The notes under the pieces were generated by a model, which saw nothing but the letters and a program-made list of their open reading frames with translations, searched no databases and was not told the DNA's origin. A stretch of 16,622 nucleotides of DNA. Origin: Eimeria necatrix (Eukaryota; Apicomplexa; Conoidasida; Eucoccidiorida; Eimeriidae). Each line of letters opens with the position of its first letter. Positions within the stretch are counted from its first letter, which is position 1. A program made the translations under genes and the position numbers. The DNA is taken from the NCBI RefSeq assembly GCF_000499385.1, contig NW_013652451.1, forward strand, positions 42,501 through 59,122, read 5' to 3'. This document shows, piece by piece, positions 1 to 12,175 of the stretch.

Positions 1-2835
<2,835 letters not shown>

Positions 2836-4046
2836 TTTCGCGCGAAAAAAAAGAAAAGAATTAATTAAATGAAGAATGTAAACTGAATTTCCGGTTCGGG
2901 GCCTCGTTTGGACTTCCGAAGTGCCAGGATCGCGCGGCGCGCCTCGCCAGAGCTGCGCATACACCCCAGCGCCGCCGCGTTGCAACTTGCAAAGGGAAGA
3001 ACGCAACCGCTCAGATGTTCTTTTTTGAAGAACACACTGCGATCTCGAGTCCTTTCTAATAATCCCACAAAAATAAATGATAAAAGAGGCTTTTAGAGGA
3101 AGAAAATGCCTCATTCACGTTTGCAGATTCCACGGCGCAGCAGAGCCGCACAGAAACAGCCTCGCGCCAGCGAATGGGCGGGGGAACAAAAGATTCCAGC
3201 GAAGAAAACAGAAGTAAAATTCAATTTTGTTGAATTAATGCATTATTTGAAAAGAATGAAATCAAGACAGAGTCCGCTGCGGAGTTTTTGCTGCAGTTTG
3301 GAGCGCCACCGGTCGAGTCCACTTGCAATTCAAGTCTCGCGCCGCACCAGTGGACCACGTCTTGGCGCCTCTTTCCCGCTCATCAATTCTCCTATTTTCA
3401 CTTTAAATTGAATTAATTTACTTTTAATTTTTCATTTAAAAAACAAAAACGCAAATCCAGGCCAACTCCCGCGAACTCGAAGTCTCGCGTCGGCACCGGC
3501 TGCAGCCAGCTGCAGCCAGCTACAGCCCCAGCCTCTGTCCTGGTCCTGGGAGTGAGTTTGAGAATTTAAGTTTAATTGCAGTTAAATTAAATTAAAAATT
3601 AAAATTTTAATTTAAAATAAATCAAATTTAAATTGAAGTCTCCAGCTCGGACTGGCTGCGCAGCTGGGGGCCGCCGCCGCCGTGTGGGGCCCCAGCAGCA
3701 GCAGACTTGCATGCGTTTGCTGCTGCTGTCTTGGCTTGTCTTTGGAATTATCTTTTTTTAATTTTAATTGATTTTTTTTTGATTTCGTTTTTAGTCCTTC
3801 AAGACTTCAGTCTCTTCCCTCCGCTGCAGCTGCAGCGCAGCAGCAAACCAACTCGACAAGCAGCAGCAGCAGCAGCTGCAGCAGCAGCTGCAGCAGCAGC
3901 AGCAGCAGCAGCTCTTCGCCTCTTTTCCTTTTTTCGAAATTAAACTAAGTCCAAAAATCGAAACTTCTTTTAATTAATTGAAGAGGTCTAATGCCCTGGC
4001 TGCGCCGTGCTGCTCAGGAGCAGCAGCAAACGCCCCCAGCAGGAGT

Positions 4047-4078
<32 letters not shown>

Positions 4079-4373
4079 ACACAAACAGGGGCTGCTGAGG
4101 AGCAGCAGCAAGGACTGCGCGCAGGAGAGAACAGCAGCAGCAGCAGCATCAGGAGGAACAAATACAGCAGCAGCAGCAGCAGCAGCAGTAACACCAGCAG
4201 AGACCAGCAGCTGCTGAGTGCAGCAGCAGCAGGAGCGGCAGCAGCAGCAGCTTCGCCGAAGACAAAGCAGCAGCAGCAGCAGCTCCTGCAGCGGCACGAA
4301 GCGCAGCAGCAGCGGCAGCAGCAGCAGCAGCAGCAGCAGCGTGTGCAATGGAGCCGACAGCTGTGTCCCCCAG

Positions 4374-4422
<49 letters not shown>

Positions 4423-4525
4423 CCGAAGCAGCGGTTCTGCACAGGGCGCTGCACCACGTCTTGTCTTGTTTATTTATTTATTTATTTTATTTCAATTTAT
4501 TTTTGCTGCTGCCTTTCTCTCAAAG
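2836..4525. other. stretch without a recognised gene; possible 5' exons of the downstream gene
   Basis: Holds AT-rich spacers, CAG tracts (3860-3911, 4049-4075, about 4130-4340) and a CTG tract (4375-4420). Open frames across the tracts are mostly poly-Q, -S, -A, -L or -C and look like repeat read-through. An ATG at 4348 opens MEPTAVSPSA and could splice in phase from a GTCTTG donor near 4462 to the exon at 4526; this is a guess. MRLLLLSWLVFG at 3709 resembles a signal sequence but has no good donor. The minus strand near 3060-2840 is open but carries no motif I know. Confidence 0.5.
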
Positions 4526-5221
4526 TTCCTGCTGCGCTGCTGCCAGCAGCAGCAGCACTCCCGAACCTCGTGGCCCTCGCCATTCTCTACAAGGTACCCC
4601 AAACCCTAAACCCTAAACCCTAAACCCTAAACCCTAAACCCTCGTGGACCTGGGGGCTGTGCTGCTGCTGCTGCTGCTGCCGCAGGTCTTTGGAAAGGGC
4701 GCAACGCTGAAGCAGGTGAAGCTGAATAAATGAAATGAATTAAATGGAAATGAATTAATTAAATAAATGAATTAAAATAATTAAAAAATGAATTAAATGA
4801 ATTAAATTAATTATAATGTTTAATTCTTTTCTGCTGCAGAGCCTCCTTGTTGTCCTTTCCGCCCTCTGCGTGATAATCCCCTTTTTGCTGCTGCTGCCGC
4901 TGCTGCGGCAGGGCTGGCTGCTGGTGGTGAGCCTGCTGGACGTTGCTGCTGCTGCTGCTGCTGCTGCAGCAGCAGCAGCAGCAGCAGCGCCAGCAGCAGC
5001 AGGAGTCCTCAGCCTCGTGAGGCCAGGCTTCCTCCTCTGGGCACTCCTGGACTCGCTGCTGCTGACAGCTTTGCTGCAGCAGCTTTTCAAGTTTGCTGCT
5101 GCTTTCCAGCTGCAGCACAAGGTGTACGTACACCCCAGCAGCCTGCTGCTCTTCTACACCGCCCTCGCCGCCAACGCCTTTTCCCTCGTGAGCTGCTGCA
5201 GATTTATTTATTTATTTATTT

Positions 5222-5284
<63 letters not shown>

Positions 5285-5692
5285 TTATTTATTTATTTAT
5301 TTATTTATTTGTTTTTATTTGGTTTGTTTTGCGCATTTAAATCGAAGTTCTGTCCTCCAGTGCCCCTTTTCGCTCTCCGCTGCCTCTATTCTTCTTTTTG
5401 TTTTAATTTTATTTTATTTCAAGAAAAAGAATTTAATTATTTTACAATTTCATTTTTAATTTTAATTTATTTATTTTACAATTATTTAATTCTTTTCTTT
5501 TTTCCGCAGGCCACTGGCACACATGATGCCTTCCGCCTCGCCAGCCAACTCGCCGGGGGGCCCCCGGGGGGCCCCCCAGGAGGCGCAGCGGCTGGGGGCC
5601 CTTTGGTCCTTTTGTGTGTTTCACGGAGGGTACGAATTGCCCAGCCAGCTACTCACTGCAGCACTGATTGCATGCAACGTCAGCAGCAGCAG

Positions 5693-5731
<39 letters not shown>

Positions 5732-5954
5732 GACTGGAGGAAGCAGCTTTATACAGGTGAGAGGCGCCAGGTGTACGTACACCGCGCAGCAGCAGCGTTC
5801 TGCATGCAGCCTTGCATGCATTTTCATTTCTTTTTATTTTATTTTTATTTCATTTTTCGTTTCTGCTGCTCAAGTGTATCTACACGCACGCGCCCACCAT
5901 TTGACCAAAGAATAAATCCTTTTAAAGTTGCTGCCAGCAGCAGCAGCAGCAGCA

Positions 5955-5986
<32 letters not shown>

Positions 5987-6323
5987 AGAAGCAGCAGCAG
6001 CAGCCGCTGCGGCTGCTGCGTGTGCATTATCTCTCTTTGTAATATATAAATACTATAAAGTATACATTTAAATAATGTCAAATATCTCTGTTATAAAATA
6101 CTCTCTTAAATAAATAATAAAATATATTTTGATGAATAGTTTTTGGTGTTTACTTCTAGACGGAGCTGCTGCTGCTGCGGCAGCTTAGGGTTTAGGGTTT
6201 AGGGTTTAGGGTTTAGGGTTTAGGGTTTAGCTTTGCACTTGTGTCTGCAGATCATCCAAGGCCCAGTTCTGCTGCAAGCAATTCCCGCATTTTGTACACA
6301 ACTCGCCCGGCGTAAGCTTTCCA

Positions 6324-6356
<33 letters not shown>

Positions 6357-6487
6357 ACTGCTGCAGTTACTGCTTTTGCTTCTGCTGCTGCTGCTGCTGC
6401 TGCAGCTGTTGCTGCTACGTTTGCTGTGACGGGTGCGGCTGTTGCTGCGACGCGCAGCGTTTTTGAAGCTACGGGCTGCATGTCTGC

Positions 6488-6518
<31 letters not shown>

Positions 6519-6913
6519 GCTGCTAGTTCTGCTGCAGCTGCTGCTATTGCGTTTGCTGCTAGTGCTGTTGCTGCTGCTGCTGCTGTTTGCTGCTGCAGAC
6601 ATCAGCCAAAATGTGGCCATGAGGTTTCTGTGGGGCCGCCCGGCGAACGCCGTTGCTGCTGCTGCGCTGCGGACTGTAGCAGCAACAGCAGCACTTTGTC
6701 AGTTTTTTTCAATTATGGTGATGATCTTCAGTCTTTTAATTGCTGCTGTTGCATGCAGGTGAGTTCGGGCCAAATGCGGGCTTCTCGGCCTTTAAAATGC
6801 TGCTAAAACAGCCAATTAGGGTTTAGGGTTTAGGGTTTAGGGTTTAGGGTTTAGGGTTTGGGGTTCTGGAGGCGCCTGGCCCCGCGGCAGTTCGCCTTTT
6901 GAATCATTGGCAT

Positions 6914-6960
<47 letters not shown>

Positions 6961-7147
6961 GTGCAGAAAGGCTTATCTCCGTGCTGCAGCAGCAGACGCA
7001 GCAGCAGCAGCAGCAGCAGGAGGCTGCAGCCCCGTGGGGGCGCCGCGGCTGCTGTTCAGTTTGAAGGATTTGTTCGGCTCGGAGGAAGCAGGTGAGGTGG
7101 AAAGCGGCTTTAAATGCCACTAGAGCGAAATAAAAGAAAATAAAATA

Positions 7148-7183
<36 letters not shown>

Positions 7184-10083
7184 GAAATAAAAAGAATAAA
7201 TAAAAGTGTTTGGCGTTTGCTGCAGAGGCGGAAGAAAGCGCGGCGCTGCTGGCGAGCGGGCGCGAGCGCTGGGGTGTATAGGCAGCTCGGCAGCAGCAGC
7301 TGCTGCTGCTGCTGCTGCTGCTGCCACTTAAATCATTTTGTGGACTTTTTGCGTCGTTTTTGTTGCAAATGAACGCTAAAGTGGTTTTGTTTTTCCTTTG
7401 GGGGGCCCTGGGGCCTCGGGAGGCCTCGGCGGGCCCCGGGGGCCCCCCGGCGCTGCCGCTGCCCCGTAAGTGCAGCCCAAGTTGAACTGCCGCCGATCTT
7501 CGCGAAAAATGCCGCCAAATGGTTCTTTTTTGCTCCCCAGTGGTCCGCGAACTCGAACTGCGGCTGGACAAACAGTATGGAGGTGAAAGTTTGCAAATTC
7601 GTGCAGCTTTCCGCGAGTTCAACTTTTTTCCGCAGCTGCAGCAGTGTCCGCCCTCAGGTGTTTCCCGCTGCCGCTGCTGCGGAATTCCCTTTTGTTTCCC
7701 TTTTATTTATTTCTTTTTGTTCTTTTTTGCGCAAAATTCGAAGAAAAATGCTGAAGGACTTCGCGCACGCGTAGGCGAGTTGGCCGTTTGCTGCTGCTGC
7801 TGCTGCCCATTCGCCGCAGCCCCGCAGACCTCCCCGCGGCGGAGGAGGCGTTTGTCGAGGTAACTGCGCGCGAAAAGCTGAAATAAGTTGCAAAACAAAA
7901 TTCAAAATCAAAAACAATTCACTTTCGCGTTTTTAAATTCAATTTCCACTTCTTTTCCACGCCAAACGCCCCCTTCAGGAAACGCTCACGGCCCACTTCG
8001 GGCCTGCGGTGTACGCGCAGTACAGCAGCCTCGGCCGCGAGCAGGTGCGCACTTGCTCGAATTGGAACTAAATGAAAGGCCATTTGAATCAATTTTGAAT
8101 TTTAATTCAAATTTTTCGCATTTAAAGTTCATTTCCGCCAAATTTGGAGTCAAACCGCCGAAAAAGACTTCATTTCAAACTCCGACCTCAGCATACACCC
8201 CAAGACCCCCAGGCCCTGCTGGTCCGCAACGTGGTCAAGCTGATCAAGCAGCAGTTCCACAGGGTAAATACACTCCAAGGACAAAATGAAGTTCATTTCT
8301 TTCATTTTTTAATTTTTAAATCCAAACAAATAAATAATTCCAATTTAAATGCAACAAATCAAGCCACGAACATCCGCCGCGTGTCTCCTCCGGCGCTGCT
8401 GGTCCTTCCCCAGATCCGCTTGCACTCCGCCAGTTTGGAGGGGTCTTGTGTGCATTTAGTTCATTTAAATTGTTTTATTTTATTTTATTTATTTTATTTT
8501 ATTTTATTTTATTTTATTTTATTTATTTCAAATTATTGAATTTCATTCCCTTCGACTTCAATTTGCCAGCTGGCGGAAGTTTGCAACACGGAAGTGAAGC
8601 CCCAGTGGTCCCACTTCCTGGCGGTGGCTGCGCTCTCGAAGCAAATGAAGGTACTTGAGGCATTTTGAGTTTGTTTTTGAATTAAACTTTAAAATTAAAT
8701 TTCAAATAATTAATTATTTCAATTTAATTCATTTGAATTCCACTTTTTGAATTTCCGACTTGAACTCACCGGGTGTACGTACAGACAGGCGAAGGTGCAG
8801 GGGCTGTCGGGGCCTCCGCTGCAGAACAAGTCGCCGATCTTCGTTGAAACAGATTTAAAATTGTTTAATTTTAATTAAAAGATATTTAAAATAAATAAAA
8901 GTTTATTTTAATTCTTTTATTTCGCGTTTTCTCTTTTCTTCAACTCAGACGTGCCCTGCAAAGACGAACAGTCGTGCAAGAAGCTGGAGGTGGGCGCGGG
9001 GAAAGCTGCGGAAAGCAAACGAAATAAAGCAAAAAAAGCGGAAATAAAACGAAATAAAAGAACAAAAAACAAAATTAAATCAAATAAATGATTTTTAATT
9101 CAAATAATTTTCATTTCAACAACAAAAACGAACTTTTCAACTTTTTCCGGTGTCTCAGCACCTCGTCAACCGCTGCAACTACGCCAGGTGAGCAAATCCG
9201 AAACTTTCTTTTAATTCTTTCATTTAAACTTTTATTTCATTTATTTAATTCTTTATTTCATTATTTAATCCTTTATTTCATTATTTAATTCTTTATTTCA
9301 TTATTTAATTCTTTATTTCATTATTTAATTCTTTATTTCATTATTTAATTCTTTATTTCATTTATTTAATTCTTTCCAATTCGCAATTCAACACTTCATT
9401 TGCTGCTCCTCTCTCGCCAAACCCTAAACCCTAAACCCTACACCGCAAGCCCTAAATCCCAAAATGCAAGCCCTTGACGCTGAACCCTAAACCCTAAACC
9501 CTAAACCCTAAACCCTAAACCCTAAACCCTAAACCCTTCAGGCGGGGCGCAATGACGGCCAGCAACATATTCAATTCGATAACTCACGTTTTGAATGGAG
9601 TCATGTCTTTGATGTGCGGCTGTCTCTTCGTGGGCCCAGTGCACTTGTGCGTTTTGAAGAACTTCCCGGTGAGGGTTTAGGGTTTAGGGTTTGGGGTTTA
9701 GGGTTTGGGGTTTAGGGTTTGGGGTTTAGGGTTTGGGAGTTGAGAAGTCAAATTTGTTCACGTGCTGTCAGTACACCTGCAAACTGCCCTACCCCGTCTA
9801 CGCCTCCCTCTACATGGGGACCAGCCAAGGTGCGCTAAACCCTAAACCCTAAACCCTAAACCCTAAACCCTAAACCCTAAACCCTAAACCCTGATTGGGT
9901 CCGTCCGTTGCAACGCTTAAAAATATTGCTGCTGCTGCAGTGTGGGAGGTGGTGAAGGCGACCAGCAACATGTGCAGGTCTGTTCCATCCAAACCCTAAA
10001 CCCTAAACCCTAAACCCTAAACCCTAAACCCTCACCGCCCCAGAATTTACGGCGACCCTGGACTCGGAAGCATTGTGAAGTAG
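4526..10083 (+). CDS. unrecognised multi-exon polytopic membrane protein, about 600 residues visible
   Basis: I do not recognise the family. Exons: 4526-4593, 4686-4715, 4840-5187, 5510-5756, 6251-6311, 6599-6758, 6967-7091, 7226-7273, 7541-7582, 7636-7657, 7820-7859, 7979-8044, 8213-8263, 8414-8458 (weak donor), 8570-8650, 8785-8842, 8949-8989, 9159-9187, 9542-9668, 9772-9829, 9941-9977, 10044-10083. All joints close in phase except one frame change inside 5510-5756. Hydrophobic stretches: SLLVVLSALCVIIPFLLLL, PGFLLWALLDSLLLTALL, LLLFYTALAANAFSL, ALWSFCVF, FFSIMVMIFSLLIAAVAC, and VMSLMCGCLFVGPVHLCVL near the C-terminus. A soluble part of about 200 residues lies between the last two and holds cysteines, including VPCKDEQSC and NRCNYAR. 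A 15-residue Ala run interrupts exon 3. The protein ends GDPGLGSIVK at TAG 10081-10083. The 5' end is unresolved. Two genes split near 5757-6250 remain possible, though the phase 0 joint there (FIQ to IIQGPV) argues for one. PIG-U-like and rhoptry-neck RON2-like readings are only ideas to test. Confidence 0.65.
4601..4642. repeat. telomere-like AAACCCT array in an intron
   Basis: Six AAACCCT units starting seven bases after the exon end at 4593 (donor GTACCCC). It sits at the 5' end of a 92-nt intron. Confidence 0.95.
4943..4988. repeat. CTG-to-CAG inverted repeat coding for poly-Ala
   Basis: A GCT run flips to a GCA run around TGCAGCA, so the two halves are complementary and can fold on themselves. 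The frame stays open through it and joins two hydrophobic segments, so it is read here as a coding Ala run. Confidence 0.8.
5201..5312. repeat. compound (ATTT)n array in an intron
   Basis: ATTT units broken several times by TTATTATTTA. It begins shortly after the exon end at 5187 and belongs to intron 5188-5509, whose remainder is T-rich with an acceptor TTTTTTCCGCAG. Confidence 0.9.
5555..5578. other. alternating G-run/C-run block inside exon 4 of the membrane protein
   Basis: Same kind of block as at 1667. Upstream the phase-closing frame reads ATGTHDAFRLASQLA; downstream the protein-like frame that closes with the next exon reads RLGALWSFCVFHGGYEL and is shifted by one base relative to it (247-nt exon where a multiple of three is needed). 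Confidence 0.6.
5937..6005. repeat. CAG/CTG/CAG mirror tract
   Basis: A CAG run turns into a CTG run at AGCAGCTGCTG and back into CAG after CTGCAGAAG. The arms are complementary and could form hairpins. It lies in the 494-nt intron 5757-6250. Confidence 0.85.
6186..6230. repeat. telomere-like TTTAGGG array near an acceptor
   Basis: Six TTTAGGG units just before the acceptor TGTGTCTGCAG of the exon at 6251. This is one of the few arrays near an intron's 3' end. Confidence 0.95.
6328..6598. repeat. imperfect CTG tract filling an intron
   Basis: Long degenerate CTG field with interruptions (CTACTG, TTGCTT, CTAGTG) occupying nearly all of intron 6312-6598, which starts GTAAGC and ends GCTGCTGCAG. 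Flanking exons close in phase (one base plus two). Confidence 0.85.
6816..6860. repeat. telomere-like TTTAGGG array in an intron
   Basis: Six units, the last passing to TTTGGGG, inside intron 6759-6966, followed by a CTG tract at about 6914-6958 that runs to the acceptor. Confidence 0.95.
7130..7205. repeat. AAAAT/AAAAG pentanucleotide-like repeat in an intron
   Basis: Units of AAAATA then AAAGAAAT fill intron 7092-7225 between two phase-matched exons. Confidence 0.8.
7400..7453. other. G-run/C-run block in an intron
   Basis: Alternating G and C runs with CCTCGG interruptions, within intron 7274-7540 of the membrane protein gene. It shows that such blocks also occur in clearly non-coding sequence, which bears on the frame breaks at 1667 and 5555. 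Confidence 0.75.
8468..8528. repeat. (ATTTT)n array in an intron
   Basis: About a dozen TTTTA units between the weakly supported exon ending at 8458 and the exon at 8570. Confidence 0.9.
9241..9360. repeat. 20-bp minisatellite, six copies
   Basis: Six consecutive copies of TTATTTAATTCTTTATTTCA, identical apart from one T to C change in the second. It lies in intron 9188-9541 of the membrane protein gene. Near-identity of copies suggests recent expansion. Confidence 0.95.
9419..9537. repeat. two telomere-like AAACCCT arrays with a decayed centre
   Basis: A short array (9419-9440), a stretch of degenerate relatives such as CAAGCCCTAAATCCC, then a clean array (9483-9537) ending directly at the acceptor CTTCAG of the exon at 9542. 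Confidence 0.9.
9671..9737. repeat. telomere-like array with TTTAGGG/TTTGGGG alternation
   Basis: Starts right at the donor after exon 9542-9668 (GTGAGGGTTTAGGG). TTTAGGG and TTTGGGG units alternate regularly, a higher-order 14-nt pattern absent from most other arrays here. Confidence 0.95.
9836..9892. repeat. telomere-like AAACCCT array in an intron
   Basis: Eight units directly after the donor GTGCGC at 9830. Confidence 0.95.
9991..10032. repeat. telomere-like AAACCCT array in an intron
   Basis: Six units after the donor GTCTGT at 9978, filling most of a 66-nt intron before the last exon. Confidence 0.95.
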
Positions 10084-10120
10084 CTGCTCCATTAGCAGCC
10101 AACCAGTTGCCTCTGGCCAC

Positions 10121-10195
10121 CTGGCTAGCTCGCTAGCTAGCCAGCTAGCTAGCTAGCTAGCTAGCTGGCTAGCTCGCTAGCTAGCTAGCTAGCTG
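10121..10195. repeat. GCTA tetranucleotide array, left block
   Basis: GCTAGCTA units with interspersed GGCTAGCTCGC and CCAGC variants. GCTAGC is self-complementary, so the block has extended inverted-repeat character. Confidence 0.9.
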
Positions 10196-10258
10196 GGCCA
10201 GTGCAGCGAAGGGAAAAGCACTTCTCTTCCTGCTGCTTTCAAACTAGCTCGCGGTCTG

Positions 10259-10402
10259 AGCAGCTAGCTAGTTAGCTAGCTAGCTAACTAACTAGTTGGC
10301 TAGCTAGCTAGCTAGCTAGCTAGCTAACTAGTTGGCCAGCTAGCTAGCTAGTTGGCTAGCTAGCTAGCTAGCCAGCTAGCTAGCTAGCTAGCTAGCTAGC
10401 TG
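10259..10402. repeat. GCTA tetranucleotide array, right block
   Basis: Longer block of the same unit, with recurring variants TAACTAGTTGGC spaced along it. It is separated from the left block by about 63 nt of unique sequence (10196-10258). Confidence 0.9.
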
Positions 10403-10481
10403 CTGCCTGCGCGGGCAGACTTCAAGTGTGTCCGGGCGTTTCAAATGGTGCCCGTGGGCGCTGGCTCCAAACCGCACCCCC

Positions 10482-10545
10482 AAACCCTAAACCCTAAACC
10501 CTAAACCCTAAACCCTAAACCCTAAACCCTAAACCCTAAACCCTA
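10482..10545. repeat. telomere-like AAACCCT array overlapping the FabZ stop codon
   Basis: Nine units ending at CCCTAG. Read on the minus strand, the last FabZ codon CGC is followed by TAGGGTTTAGGG, so the stop codon is the first trinucleotide of the array. Confidence 0.95.
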
Positions 10546-10686
10546 GCGGCCGAAGGCGAAAGTCATCTCCTCGACCTCCACGGCCAACTGGCCGTCCACA
10601 AACCCTCGGCCTTTGAATTTGGCAATTCCGAATTTTGGCTTCCAAGTCAGCAGTTCGGCCTCCATCACCAGCGAGTCTCCTAAAAA

Positions 10687-10732
<46 letters not shown>

Positions 10733-12130
10733 AAATAAATAAATAAATAATTAATTAATTAAATTAAATTAATTAGTTTGAATTAATTGCGCGGGAGAGA
10801 GCGCGGAGTCACGCTGGCAGCAAAAAGAACGAGAGCTGGAAGGCCCGCAGCAGCTGCAAACGAGGGTTTAGGGTTTAGGGTTTAGGGTTTAGGGTTTGTG
10901 GCCGCGAGGGGTACTACGGAAAGTGGAAAAGAGAAGTTAAAAAGAATTAAATTTAAATTTAAAACCTTTAAAATGAAATTAAAATTAAATTAAAATTAAA
11001 ATTCAAAAAGGCTAACTGCAATGCAGCACAGCAGCGCCAGAAACAAAAGCAGCCGCTTCTGTCCTAAACCCTAAACCCTAAACCCTAAACCCTAAACCCT
11101 AAACCCTAAACCCTAAACCCTGAAGAGTAAACCCTAAAGAACGCCCCCGCAAGAATAAGCCCCGCGCCCTACCGAAGCGCTGAGCCGCAAACCCGGCGCC
11201 CTCCCGCAACCCCAACCCCCACGCCGTAAACCCTAAACCCTAAACCCTAAACCCTAAACCCTAAACCCTAAACCCTAAACCCTAATTTGGGGTTTACCCG
11301 GCACCACGGGCCGCTTCCACTTCACGCCGTTGGCCCCCCCGAAAAAGAAAACTCCTTTTCCGTCCGACAGCGGCGGCTGCAGAGCGACGATGCCCGCGAG
11401 TTGGGCGAGGGCCTCCAGCTGTACGTACACCCCAAAAACGGGGAAAGTTGAAGAATTAAAAGAAGTAAAAGAGAATCAAAAAAGAATTAAAAGAGAATTA
11501 AAAGAGAATTAAAAGAGAATTAAAGGAGAATTAAAAGAGAATTAAAAGAATTAATGGAAGAATTAAAAGAATTAAAAGAATTAAAAGGCATTTGAAAGCC
11601 CTTGGAGTCTGAGCTGCAAAGTTCCGGGCGCGCGAGCGGAGCTGTCGATACACCCTGTCGATACACCCCAGTCGGAATTGAAGACGGAAAGCGAAGCGAA
11701 AAAGAGATTTGCAGAACAAAAGAATGTTTGAATTAAAAAAAGAATAAAAGAATAAAAGAATAAAAGAATAAAATAATGAAATAATAATAAAAGAAGAATA
11801 AAAGAATAAAAGAATAAAAGAATGCAAAGAAAGGCGGCGTTCAGCGAGCTGCCTATACACCCCGGGCCAAAAATCGCGGTGTCTGTACACCGCGCACCTG
11901 CAGCACGCCGGGCATGACGGCTCTTTGGGGAAAGTGTCCGTTGAATTGGAGTTCATTATTAGAAATGTTTTTAACTCCAACAGCTCTTTTTCCAGCTTCG
12001 AAAAAGACTATTTTGTCCACCAAAAGAAAAGGATATCTGTGGGGCAAAACCTGCTTTATTTGCTCCGCCGTGAGCGCCGGTGTACGTACACTCGAAGTCA
12101 ACGCAGACACCCACTCCGCGTCCCGGTACC

Positions 12131-12175
<45 letters not shown>

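Larger units (their letters stand above)
10084..10542. other. convergent intergenic region
   Basis: Separates the stop of the plus-strand membrane protein gene from the stop of the minus-strand FabZ. It holds two GCTA arrays, a unique spacer and an AAACCCT array; no open frame with a recognisable product was seen. Confidence 0.8.

Noticed and set aside
4007..4616. Overlapping Q-, S- and A-rich open frames over CAG/CTG tracts
   Set aside because: All frames are open only because the triplet repeat has no stops; no motif or clear splice context. They may hold a 5' exon but cannot be supported.
5875..5915. A terminal exon ending the upstream part of the membrane protein gene
   Set aside because: It would give only a short tail over the dispersed GTGTATCTACAC motif; the joint to 6251 closes in phase and continues a hydrophobic protein.
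6252..6325. Minus-strand frame with CTKCGNC suggesting a zinc-binding exon
   Set aside because: The plus strand here has good splice sites and closes in phase with both neighbours (FIQ to IIQGPV to ISQNVAMRF).
10482..10545. A true chromosome end
   Set aside because: Arrays are short, in both orientations and flanked by genes on each side; they are interstitial.
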